A stretch of 7,773 bases of DNA from JBOHBN01 sp050698355. GTDB taxonomy: Bacteria > Actinomycetota > Actinomycetes > Streptosporangiales > WHST01. The stretch covers positions 1-7,773 of the forward strand of contig JBOHBN010000234.1 in the NCBI GenBank assembly GCA_050698355.1, written 5' to 3'. Positions 1-5,686 of this stretch are shown here, one piece after another. How positions within the stretch are numbered: the stretch's first letter is position 1; each line of letters opens with the position of its first letter. The position numbers and the translations under genes were made by a program. The notes beneath the pieces were generated by a model. It searched no databases. It saw only the letters and a list, made by a program, of their open reading frames with translations, and was not told where the DNA came from.

Positions 1-1
1 C

Positions 2-361
2 GTGCTCGCGGTCTGCTACCTGGTCGCCATCGTCAGCGCGGGCATCATGGCCGTGTCCGCCGTGCTGGACCGCAGGCGTGCGTACGCGCTGCTGCGGCTG
101 GCCGGCACGCCGCTCGCGGTCCTCGACCGGGCCTGGCTGCAGGAGACGCTGATACCGCTCGCGGTCATGGGCGGCGGTTCCCTCCTGGCCGGGCTCGTCT
201 GCGCGGCGCCGTTCGCTCTTGCCGGCCTGCTGGAACCGTACGGGCTGGTAATGCTCGCGGCGTTCGCCTGCATCGGCACGCTGGGCATCGTCGCGGCGAA
301 CCTCGCGAGCCGGCCGCTGCTGCGCGCGGTGACCACGGACCCGTCGCCGCAGCCCGACTAG
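2..361 (+). CDS. FtsX-type ABC transporter permease, C-terminal fragment
   Basis: This is the last ~119 codons of a membrane protein gene whose start lies outside the window; the GTG at position 2 is simply the first codon seen and is probably internal. The visible part has a hydrophobic segment at about residues 1-21, then a charged cytoplasmic stretch DRRRAYALLRLAGTP, then two more hydrophobic segments at about 50-75 and 80-100, and a short polar tail. The arginine-rich stretch followed by 'LLRLAG' is characteristic of the last FtsX domain of MacB/FtsX-like permeases, which work with a separate ATPase in lipid, peptide or drug export. The cognate ATPase and the rest of the permease would lie to the left. 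The gene converges on the tetR-type gene and their stop codons overlap (TAG at 359-361 against TAG on the other strand at 358-360). The family call is fairly secure; the substrate is unknown. Confidence 0.8.
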   Translation: MLAVCYLVAIVSAGIMAVSAVLDRRRAYALLRLAGTPLAVLDRAWLQETLIPLAVMGGGSLLAGLVCAAPFALAGLLEPYGLVMLAAFACIGTLGIVAANLASRPLLRAVTTDPSPQPD

Positions 362-966
362 ATGCGCGGTGCGTCGACCGTGCCGGCGCCGTACAGGCGG
401 AGCAGGCTCGCGCGAAGCGCCGCCGTGGCCCGTTCGGGCGACATCCGGCCGGTGTCGCTCTCGTCGCTCGCGGCGTGGCCGAGCGCGATCGTCGCCGCCA
501 CCAGCCAGTCCGGTGCCAGCCCGCTGTCGAACTCCCCGGAATGCTGGCCGCGCCGGATCACCCGCCGCAGCCGGTCGGCCACGGGAGTGTGGCGGTCGCG
601 ATCGGCCTGCGGGCTCACGGCCGCTGCTCCGATCGCCTGGAGCAGCACCGGATACCGCCCGATCGTGCGCCGGCTAGCGTCGAGCGCCCGGAACAGCGCC
701 TCCGCCGCGGGGCCGTCGTCCAGCCCGGAGGCGTCCATCGCGGCAACCGCCTGCTCGGTGATCTCGCCGACCACCGCGGAGAGCAGCTCCTCCCGTGAGG
801 GGAAGTGCGCGTAGATGGTCTGCCGCGTCACCCCCGCCGCAGACGCGATCGTCTCCAGGCCGGTGTCGGGGCGTTCGTTCAGCAGGCGTACGGCCGCGTC
901 GAGGATCGCCACCCTGCTGCGCCGCGCATCGGCACGCTGACGTACCGGACGTCTTACCTCACTCAC
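358..966 (-). CDS. TetR/AcrR-family transcriptional regulator
   Basis: A 202-residue protein, the usual size for TetR regulators. The N-terminal DNA-binding domain covers about residues 12-60: helix 1 with RVAILDAAVRLL, then a helix-turn-helix at about 37-56 (LETIASAAGVTRQTIYAHF) ending in the family-typical YxHFxxREELL. The C-terminal ~135 residues are the variable ligand-binding and dimerisation domain and do not reveal the ligand. The start is a GTG at 964-966, with an AAGG element about nine bases upstream. The gene is divergent from the SnoaL-like gene across an 81-bp AT-rich gap that holds a palindrome, so it probably represses that gene and perhaps itself. It may instead, or also, control the permease whose 3' end it overlaps, but that gene is transcribed convergently from outside the window. 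Confidence 0.9.
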   Translation of the reverse strand: MSEVRRPVRQRADARRSRVAILDAAVRLLNERPDTGLETIASAAGVTRQTIYAHFPSREELLSAVVGEITEQAVAAMDASGLDDGPAAEALFRALDASRRTIGRYPVLLQAIGAAAVSPQADRDRHTPVADRLRRVIRRGQHSGEFDSGLAPDWLVAATIALGHAASDESDTGRMSPERATAALRASLLRLYGAGTVDAPRI

Positions 967-976
967 TTTTTACGCC

Positions 977-1013
977 TTGTCAAAATTGAGCACACCGATA
1001 TACCTTACAAGGT
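977..1013 (+). promoter_or_regulatory. Candidate promoter and TetR operator
   Basis: This interval is much more AT-rich than its surroundings. A -35-like TTGTCA (977-982) is followed 18 bp later by a -10-like TACCTT (1001-1006); TATACC at 999-1004 is an alternative -10 with 16-bp spacing. The palindrome ACCTT-AC-AAGGT (1002-1013) overlaps the -10, which is where a repressor site would block transcription of the SnoaL-like gene. A wider imperfect symmetry (ACACC at 992-996, GGTGT at 1011-1015) surrounds it. On the other strand TTGTAA (1010-1005) could serve as a weak -35 for the TetR gene. The assignment rests on position and symmetry only. Confidence 0.45.
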
Positions 1014-1047
1014 GTCAGATCTAGTCAAACGGCGTGACGGGACTCCC

Positions 1048-1476
1048 ATGACCCCACTCGAGACCGCGGGCGCGGAGCGCTTCCTCGCCGACTTCCTCAC
1101 CTCGTTCACCGACGAGGTGCTCGGCGGCGGCGACCCGGCGCCGATCGTCGACCGCTACTACACGCCGGACGCCGTTCAGGTCGCCGACGGCGTAAGCATC
1201 GACCGCGAGAAGCTCATCGCGCACGTCGGCCCGCTGCGCAAGAACCTGCTCAGCAGCCGCGTCGAGGTGCACGAGGCGCTGGCGAACGGCAACCGGATCG
1301 CCGCCCGGCTCACCCTCCACGGCCAGCTTCGGAAGAGAGCCCTCTCGACCGAGGTGCACTTCTTCGGCGAGTTCACGCCGGACGGGCGGATGTGCCGTGC
1401 CCATCAGCTCACCCGGACGCTGGCGGCAGACCCGACCGTCGAGCGCGAGGAGGTGGCTGCCGGCGCCGGACGGTGA
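1048..1476 (+). CDS. SnoaL/NTF2-like domain protein
   Basis: A 142-residue protein with the pattern of the NTF2-like (SnoaL) cone-fold family: an N-terminal helix (AERFLADFLTSFTDEVL), a segment with DRYYTPDAVQVADG (a region that lines the pocket in this family), a second helix containing LIAHVGPLRKNLL, and strands carrying the conserved run of alternating residues around RIAARLTLHGQLR and EVHFFGEFTPDGRMCRAHQLTR. Members include polyketide cyclases, ketosteroid isomerases and many small-molecule binding proteins; nothing here fixes a reaction. ATG 1048 is chosen because it begins the recognisable domain; the frame stays open to 805 only because it runs over the promoter and into the TetR gene. 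A GTG at 1012 is possible but lies inside the proposed operator. Ribosome-site sequence before 1048 is weak. It is the likely target of the divergent TetR regulator. Confidence 0.75.
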   Translation: MTPLETAGAERFLADFLTSFTDEVLGGGDPAPIVDRYYTPDAVQVADGVSIDREKLIAHVGPLRKNLLSSRVEVHEALANGNRIAARLTLHGQLRKRALSTEVHFFGEFTPDGRMCRAHQLTRTLAADPTVEREEVAAGAGR

Positions 1477-1486
1477 GGGTGCGCTG

Positions 1487-1828
1487 TCACCAGGGCCAGT
1501 TCCGTACGACGGTGGCGACCAGGGCGACGACCGAGACCGTCGCGGCGAGCGCCGCGAGCCCGACGACCGTAGCGCGGTGGCCGGCGAGCAGGTATCCCTG
1601 CGGCTTGCCGGCCGCGAGCGAGTAGCGTACCGACGCCCACAGCCACACCGCCACCGCCGCGACGAGGACGGCGCTGCCGAAGGCGAGCAGGGATGCCAGG
1701 CCGTCCTGCACGGCCGCGCGTACGAGCAGCGCCCCGGACGCGGCGGCGGATACGGCGGTACGCGTCCAGGCCAGGCTGGTGCGTTCGAGCTGCGCGCCGG
1801 GGTCGGCGAGCGTGTCGCGAGCTCTCAT
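1487..1828 (-). CDS. DUF202 family membrane protein (second of the pair)
   Basis: A 113-residue integral membrane protein of unknown function. The N-terminus carries the DUF202 signature, here LERTSLAWTRTAVSAAASG (residues 14-32), followed by three predicted membrane segments at about 24-40, 43-65 and 88-108. DUF202 proteins are often encoded as two adjacent genes, as here: the upstream partner ends at 1884. The start ATG (1826-1828) overlaps by four bases (ATGA) the stop of a 20-codon minigene, so translation is probably coupled to upstream reading rather than driven by its own ribosome site; no good Shine-Dalgarno is visible other than coding sequence. The stop is 10 bp from the convergent SnoaL-like gene. 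Family assignment is good; function is not known. Confidence 0.8.
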   Translation of the reverse strand: MRARDTLADPGAQLERTSLAWTRTAVSAAASGALLVRAAVQDGLASLLAFGSAVLVAAVAVWLWASVRYSLAAGKPQGYLLAGHRATVVGLAALAATVSVVALVATVVRNWPW

Positions 1829-1917
1829 TGGACGAGCACCACCACGGCCAGGGCGTCAGGGTCGGCGAGCGTGTCGCGAGCTCTCATTGGACCAGCACCA
1901 CCACGGCGACGGCGGCG
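1800..1917. repeat. 59-bp tandem duplication across a gene junction
   Basis: Two adjacent 59-bp copies, 1800-1858 and 1859-1917, match at 54 of 59 positions; the first 49 positions contain one mismatch and the remaining four differences lie in the last ten. Each copy contains the stop/start overlap CATTGG (ATGA on the minus strand), the last codons of the upstream DUF202 gene and the first codons of the downstream one. Because 59 plus the one-base offset of the ATGA overlap is a multiple of three, the duplicated start codon reads exactly into the duplicated stop codon. Confidence 0.92.
1825..1887 (-). CDS. 20-codon minigene made by duplication between the DUF202 genes
   Basis: The start ATG (1885-1887) overlaps the stop of the upstream DUF202 gene (TGA, 1884-1886), and its stop TGA (1825-1827) overlaps the start of the downstream one (ATG, 1826-1828). 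The peptide would be MRARDTLADP followed by DALAVVVLVQ: its first ten residues equal the N-terminus of the downstream DUF202 protein and its last seven equal the C-terminus of the upstream one. It is thus a chimeric by-product of the 59-bp duplication. The ORF is plainly there; whether the peptide accumulates or matters is unknown. Its most likely role is to pass ribosomes from one gene to the next so that translational coupling survives the duplication. Confidence 0.5.
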   Translation of the reverse strand: MRARDTLADPDALAVVVLVQ

Positions 1918-2240
1918 AGCGACGCGAGGGTGAGGCCGATGGCGACGAGCAACGGCATCCGCAGGGCGGGCAGCGGCGCGCCGCGGCGCAGCGCCCGCTC
2001 CGAGGCGTTCCATCGCCGGTAGCTCAGCACCGAGATGACCAGGCCGAGCACGGTGAGGACCACCGAAAGCGCGAGCGTGAAGGCGGCTGCCTCCTCGTGC
2101 CGGACGAACTGGGCGACTGCGAGCCCTGCGGCGTCCAGCGCCAGCGCCGTGCGGATGTACGCGAGGAACGTACGCTCGTTGGCCAGCGTGAAGCGGTAGT
2201 CCGGGTGGCTCTCCTGCTCGCTCGAGGGTTGCTCAGACAC
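1884..2240 (-). CDS. DUF202 family membrane protein, YidH-like (first of the pair)
   Basis: A 118-residue membrane protein. After a short polar N-terminus comes the DUF202/YidH signature YRFTLANERTFLAYIRTALA (residues 15-34), then membrane segments at about 31-47, 55-74 and 94-116, with a basic loop between the second and third (SYRRWNASERALRRG). The ERTFLAYIRT core is a textbook match to the family; its molecular function is not established. The frame is open upstream to 2330, but the GTG at 2238-2240 is preferred because the domain begins shortly after it and a longer form would run over the start of the divergent VOC gene. The gene ends in the ATGA overlap with the minigene and is presumably co-transcribed with the downstream DUF202 gene. 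Confidence 0.82.
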   Translation of the reverse strand: MSEQPSSEQESHPDYRFTLANERTFLAYIRTALALDAAGLAVAQFVRHEEAAAFTLALSVVLTVLGLVISVLSYRRWNASERALRRGAPLPALRMPLLVAIGLTLASLAAVAVVVLVQ

Positions 2241-2322
2241 GACCCCATGATCCCGCGCCAGGCGTACTGACACGTGCGCGGGCCGCGAGTACCGTGAGCG
2301 CATCGAGAGGTTGGTGAGGAGG

Positions 2323-2724
2323 ATGGCCACGGTCAGCGTGCGCTACATCGTCGATGACGTCGACGCCGCGATCGACTTCTACTGCCGTCACCTCGGCTTC
2401 GAGGAGGTCATGCACCCGGCGCCGACCTTCGCGATGCTCGTACGGGGAGACCTCCGCCTCAACCTCAGCGCGCCCAGCCAGCTTGGTGGCGGCGGGCAGG
2501 CCATGCCGGACGGCACCGTGCCCGCACCGGGCGGGTGGAACCGGTTCGCTATCGAGGTCGCCGGCCTCCCGGCGACCGTCGAGGCGCTACGCGCGGCGGG
2601 CGTGCACTTCCGGGGTGAGCTCGTGACGGGGGTAGGCGGGAACCAGATCCTGCTCGAGGACCCGTCCGGCAACCCGGTCGAGCTCTTCCAGCCGACGCGG
2701 TCGGAGGCGTCGCTGTCAACCTGA
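2323..2724 (+). CDS. VOC (glyoxalase/bleomycin-resistance fold) family protein
   Basis: A 133-residue single-domain protein with two beta-alpha-beta-beta-beta halves. The first half starts with VRYIVDDVDAAIDFYCRHLGFEEV (residues 6-29 in two parts: strand VRYIVDD, helix DAAIDFYCRHLGF) and continues through MLVRGDLRLNLS; the second half holds WNRFAIEV, VEALRAAGVHF and the closing motif LEDPSGNPVELFQP, typical of the superfamily, with the glutamate of VELF at the usual metal-ligand position. The family includes glyoxalases, dioxygenases and drug-binding proteins; the substrate cannot be read from the sequence. The start ATG 2323 follows AGGAGG with no spacer, so GAGAGG at 2305-2310 may be the working ribosome site. 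It is divergent from the DUF202 pair over 82 bp and ends 12 bp from the convergent Asp-box gene. Confidence 0.85.
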   Translation: MATVSVRYIVDDVDAAIDFYCRHLGFEEVMHPAPTFAMLVRGDLRLNLSAPSQLGGGGQAMPDGTVPAPGGWNRFAIEVAGLPATVEALRAAGVHFRGELVTGVGGNQILLEDPSGNPVELFQPTRSEASLST

Positions 2725-2736
2725 GGCGCGGTGGTC

Positions 2737-4053
2737 TCAGCCGCTGGGGTACGAGACGACCCGCCAGGTACGGCCGCCGTCGACGGTGCGCCAGAGCGAG
2801 TCGGTCGACGTCTCGTCGAGCACCGCGTAGCCCATCTGCGGCGTGGTGAAGCCGACGAACGCGAACGTCGCGCCGGCCGGTGCGTTGGGCGTCTCCCGCC
2901 GGTGGACGGCGCCTCCCGTGGAAACCCCGTAGATGCCGCCACCGGCCGCGAGCACTGCCCGCCCGTCGGTGCGCGCGCCGATCGCCGTGGCGTTCGGCCA
3001 GCCGCCGGCCGGTGCCGCGGAGACCTGCCTCCAGGTGTGGCCGTGGCTGGTCGAGACGTACGCGGTGCCCTGGGTGCCAGTGGCGCAGAACATCCAGACG
3101 GCGCCGCTCGTCGGCGACAGCCGCGCGGGCAGGCTCGCGTCGCACGGCCGGTCGAGCGCCTTGAACGACCCGCCCGTGCCTAGCAGCGTCACCGGGCTGC
3201 CGCCGGAGCTGCCGACGATCGTGACGCTGCTTCCTTGCACGGCGAGGTCCGGCTTCGGGCCGGTGAGCCGTGACGGAAGCGGCACCGGCGACCAGCTGTC
3301 CTGGCTGGTCGGCGAGCTGTACAGGTCGAACGAACCGTTCTTTTCCACCAGTGCCCAGGCGGTGCCGGCCGCGGCCTCCAGCCGTACGACCGCGCCGGGC
3401 ATCGACTGCGGCCTCCAGGTGCTCCCGCTATCGTGCGTGGTCCACAATGCGCCGCCGTACGCGTAACCGTCCGTCATGCTCGCGAACCGGAGGGAGCGAA
3501 CGGTGTGCCCTGTCGGGTTGCCACCGGCGAGTTCCGCCTTCGGGGCGGGGATGCCGCGGAATGTCTGCCCGCCGTCCCTGGTGCGCACGATCGAGGTGCA
3601 GACCGGGTTGTCGCACGGTGCGGTGCCGAGCACCCAGAACGTGTGGGTGCTGACCGCGGTCAGCGAGGCCGCCTTGAAGTGGTCCGGTACGGGCCCACCG
3701 GGACGGTCGTGCGCGGATGCCGACGGCGGTGTCGTGCGCCTCTGCTGGGACGGCTCCGAGGGTATCGCCTTCCCTGACTTCACCGACCTCTTCGCCTCCG
3801 GTGTGGGCGTCGGTGAGCTCGCGTTCCCTCCAGCCCCGGAGGTGGCCGACTCGCCCTGCATCGGCTGCACGGCGAGTGCGGTGCTGACGACCGCGATGAC
3901 GGCGAGGGCCGACACCCCGCCGGCGGCGACGCGTCTCCTGCGGTGCCTGCGTTGGACGCCGCGATGTACCCGGTCGAGCGTGTCGGGCGGCGGTTCGAGG
4001 CTCCACCGCTCGTCGTGCAAGAGGTTGCGCAGGCGCCTCTCTAGCTCGTCCAC
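2737..4053 (-). CDS. Single-pass membrane protein with extracytoplasmic Asp-box (BNR-like) propeller, partner of the ECF sigma factor
   Basis: A 438-residue protein. Residues 1-41 are cytoplasmic and end in a very basic run (RRHRRRR); one membrane segment follows at about 42-62; residues 65-125 are a Ser/Thr/Pro-rich linker; the rest is extracytoplasmic. That domain contains repeated Asp-box-like motifs: TRDGGQTF (158-165), THDSGSTW (206-213), TSHGHTW (335-341) and TVDGGRTW (423-430), as in the sialidase/BNR and YCF48-like propellers. Paired cysteines at 147/152 and 304/323 could form disulfides outside the cell. The GTG start (4051-4053) lies inside the end of the sigma gene, 13 bp before its stop, implying translational coupling. 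By position and topology it should regulate the sigma factor, sensing something outside, but no zinc-type anti-sigma motif is visible in its short N-terminus. It is not called an enzyme: Asp-boxes alone do not imply sialidase activity. Confidence 0.8.
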   Translation of the reverse strand: MDELERRLRNLLHDERWSLEPPPDTLDRVHRGVQRRHRRRRVAAGGVSALAVIAVVSTALAVQPMQGESATSGAGGNASSPTPTPEAKRSVKSGKAIPSEPSQQRRTTPPSASAHDRPGGPVPDHFKAASLTAVSTHTFWVLGTAPCDNPVCTSIVRTRDGGQTFRGIPAPKAELAGGNPTGHTVRSLRFASMTDGYAYGGALWTTHDSGSTWRPQSMPGAVVRLEAAAGTAWALVEKNGSFDLYSSPTSQDSWSPVPLPSRLTGPKPDLAVQGSSVTIVGSSGGSPVTLLGTGGSFKALDRPCDASLPARLSPTSGAVWMFCATGTQGTAYVSTSHGHTWRQVSAAPAGGWPNATAIGARTDGRAVLAAGGGIYGVSTGGAVHRRETPNAPAGATFAFVGFTTPQMGYAVLDETSTDSLWRTVDGGRTWRVVSYPSG

Positions 4054-4553
4054 GGCGCCTCACTCCCGGTGAACCCGTCGACGTGGCGGCGCAGGTTGGC
4101 GATCGCCTTCGACGACTGGCTCTTCACGGTGCCGACGGAACAGCCGAGGACATCAGCGACCTGCTGCTCGGTCATGTCCTCGTAGTAGCGCAGCACGATG
4201 ACCGTCCGCTGCTTGGGAGGCAGCTGCTTGAGCTGCTCCCACAGCGCCAGGTCCCGGCCACGCGGTTGCTGCGGGACCTCCGGCGGCTCGTCCACGAGGC
4301 GTTCGCGACGCAGCCGACGCCAGATGCTGATGTTCCTGTTCACCATGATGCGCCGTACATAGCCCTCCGGGTCGTCTTGCCGGGCGACCCGCGGCCACGC
4401 GACCATCGCTCGTTCCAAGGCATCCTGGACGAGATCGGCGGCCGCGTTCGGCTCCCCTGTCAAGACGTGGGCGAACCGCAGCAGTTGCTGCATCCGGGCG
4501 CGCGCGAACTCGTCGAACGCCCGCCGGGTCTGTTCGTCCACGGTTCCGACCAT
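4041..4553 (-). CDS. ECF RNA polymerase sigma factor, SigE family
   Basis: A 170-residue group 4 sigma factor with only regions 2 and 4. Region 2 spans about residues 12-80 (FDEFARARMQQLLRFAHVLT, then AADLVQDALERAMVAW, which binds core and opens the -10, then DPEGYVRRIMVNRNISIWRR). Region 4 spans about 103-156 (LKQLPPKQRTVIVLRYYEDM and the helix-turn-helix TEQQVADVLGCSVGTVKSQSSKA that reads the -35). The arrangement matches the actinobacterial 'SigE family' of ~170-residue ECF factors. ATG 4553 is chosen over the open frame to 4694 because GGAAGA lies seven bases before it and region 2 begins soon after. The gene is followed with a 13-bp overlap by the Asp-box membrane protein. The promoter is expected in 4554-4702; an imperfect hairpin (GGGGGA 4567-4572 with TTCCCC 4582-4587) sits just before the ribosome site, but no clear promoter was identified. 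Confidence 0.93.
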   Translation of the reverse strand: MVGTVDEQTRRAFDEFARARMQQLLRFAHVLTGEPNAAADLVQDALERAMVAWPRVARQDDPEGYVRRIMVNRNISIWRRLRRERLVDEPPEVPQQPRGRDLALWEQLKQLPPKQRTVIVLRYYEDMTEQQVADVLGCSVGTVKSQSSKAIANLRRHVDGFTGSEAPWTS

Positions 4554-4702
4554 CCGTGTTTCTTCCGGGGGACGCCTCGGATTCCCCGAATGGTTGCCTT
4601 CGTACTGCCGCAGCTTTGCACACCGTGACCGGTGGGCTGCGGAAGGTCGATACGCGGGCGCGCGCATTCGCGGGGGGTGCGAGGGTCGACGCACAAGAGG
4701 GG

Positions 4703-4734
4703 ACGGCTGGGACGGGTTCGCCCGTCCCAGCCGT
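4703..4734 (-). terminator. Perfect 14-bp hairpin after the RDD gene
   Basis: ACGGCTGGGACGGG (4703-4716) and CCCGTCCCAGCCGT (4721-4734) are exact complements enclosing a four-base loop, TTCG on the plus strand and CGAA on the minus strand. It lies 19 bp beyond the RDD stop and before the sigma gene's leader, so it most likely ends RDD transcription. There is no U-tract on the minus-strand side (CCCCTCTTG follows), which is common for actinobacterial terminators. Confidence 0.75.
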
Positions 4735-4753
4735 GGTTACATCCGAACAGTCG

Positions 4754-5626
4754 CTACGCGCGGATGACGAGCGTCTTGGCCACCTGGTCGCCGAGGCGCT
4801 GATGCCGGTCGTTGGTCTGCATGATGATGAACCCGACGAGCCCGTAGACGAGCCCGTCCACGATGAGCAGCAGCCAGCGCAGGGCCGTGTCGCCCATCGT
4901 CAGCGGGCTGCCGTCCATCTTCACGATGCGCAGGCCGAGCCACTTCATGGCGAGGGTCTGCCCGCCGTTCTTCGTCGGCTGCCAGATGTAGTTCCAGAAG
5001 AAGATACCGAGTGCGGCGAGCAAGGCGACGATGTACCCGACGACGATGAGTGCCGCGCCTCCGGAGCCTCCGACAGCAGCGCCGACCCCGGTGAAGATGC
5101 CGTAGATAACGGCGAAGGGCACACCGACGATGACGGCGGTGTCGAGCAGGTACTGCCCGACCCGCGCGCCGACGCAGTTGGTGTCGCCGCCCACCATCGG
5201 CGCGCCGTACGGCTGCGGATATCCGGGCGGGCCGTAGCCCTGCGGCGGGTAGCCCTGCGGGGCGCCGTAGCCCGGCTGGCCGTACGGGTTCTGCTGCGGC
5301 GGCTGTCCGTAGCCGGGCTGGCCGTACGGCCCCTGCTGTGGCGGTGCCTGCCCCGGGTACCCGCCCTGCTGCGGTGACCCGCCGTAGGGCGGCGCCTGGC
5401 CGTAGGGGCTCTGCTGGGGAGCCTGGGGCGGCTGGCCGTACGGGTTCTGCTGCGGCGGCTGCTGTGGTGACCCGCCGTACGGTGGAGCCTGACCGTACGG
5501 GTTCTGCTGCGGCGGCTGCTGTGGGGAGCCGCCATAGGGCGGTTGACCGTACGGGTTCTGTTGAGGTGGTGCCTGCTGGCCGTAGCCGTTTGGTGGCTGG
5601 CCATACGGTCCCTGCGGAGTAGACAT
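4754..5626 (-). CDS. RDD-family membrane protein with disordered P/Q/G/Y-rich N-terminus
   Basis: A 290-residue protein. Residues 1-146 are low-complexity, made of variants of NPYGQPPYGGSPQQPPQ, and almost certainly disordered and cytoplasmic. Residues 152-288 form an RDD domain: GARVGQYLLDTAVIVGVP (with R155 and D162), membrane segments at about 158-180, 191-215 and 247-270, the loop QPTKNGGQTLAMKWLGLRIV between the second and third, and the closing RHQRLGDQVAKTLVI. Fusion of such a tail to a small membrane domain is common in actinomycetes; the RDD domain's role is poorly defined (some members are linked to ion transport). ATG 5626 begins the repeat tail directly; ATG 5653 and GTG 5680 also lie in frame, and none has a clear Shine-Dalgarno. 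It lies 60 bp downstream of the HMG-CoA lyase gene with a hairpin between, so it may be only partly co-transcribed. Confidence 0.85.
   Translation of the reverse strand: MSTPQGPYGQPPNGYGQQAPPQQNPYGQPPYGGSPQQPPQQNPYGQAPPYGGSPQQPPQQNPYGQPPQAPQQSPYGQAPPYGGSPQQGGYPGQAPPQQGPYGQPGYGQPPQQNPYGQPGYGAPQGYPPQGYGPPGYPQPYGAPMVGGDTNCVGARVGQYLLDTAVIVGVPFAVIYGIFTGVGAAVGGSGGAALIVVGYIVALLAALGIFFWNYIWQPTKNGGQTLAMKWLGLRIVKMDGSPLTMGDTALRWLLLIVDGLVYGLVGFIIMQTNDRHQRLGDQVAKTLVIRA
5189..5626 (-). repeat. Degenerate short repeats coding the low-complexity tail of the RDD protein
   Basis: This stretch encodes residues 1-146 and repeats at the DNA level. The clearest unit is 57 bp (19 codons, starting YGGSPQQPPQQNPYGQ), seen at 5489-5536 and again at 5432-5479, with a partial third unit further along (YGGSPQQ at codons 81-87). 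Shorter PYGQ units recur throughout. Copy number is likely to vary between strains. Confidence 0.8.
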
Positions 5627-5657
5627 GGGCGACAGGATGTCACGAAGCGTCATCGCC

Positions 5658-5680
5658 GTGTGGGGGAGGCCCCAGCACAC
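5658..5680 (-). terminator. Hairpin between HMG-CoA lyase and RDD genes
   Basis: On the minus strand GTGTG, a two-base bulge (CT), GGGG, a three-base loop, CCCC and CACAC form a nine-pair hairpin starting seven bases after the lyase stop. It lacks a U-tract. It could end lyase transcription or only reduce read-through into the RDD gene; the remaining distance to the RDD start (31 bases) leaves little room for a separate promoter. Confidence 0.4.
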
Positions 5681-5686
5681 AAGAGG

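Noticed and set aside
362..814. Plus-strand ORFs of 100-150 codons over the TetR gene
   Set aside because: They are GC-rich shadows opposite a clear TetR protein, with Arg/Ser/Ala-rich translations and no domain.
805..1047. N-terminal extension of the SnoaL-like protein back to 805
   Set aside because: It would be read antisense to the TetR gene and across the promoter region; the domain starts just after ATG 1048.
2241..2330. Longer DUF202 protein starting at 2330
   Set aside because: The extra 30 residues show no domain similarity and overlap the start and ribosome site of the divergent VOC gene.
2737..4053. Asp-box protein as a secreted sialidase
   Set aside because: It lacks a catalytic FRIP motif and arginine triad that I can see, and its N-terminus is a membrane anchor after a basic cytoplasmic tail rather than a cleavable signal peptide.
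4554..4694. Longer sigma factor starting at 4694
   Set aside because: The extra residues are Arg/Pro-rich without region 2 similarity; ATG 4553 has a spaced GGAAGA and gives the usual family length.
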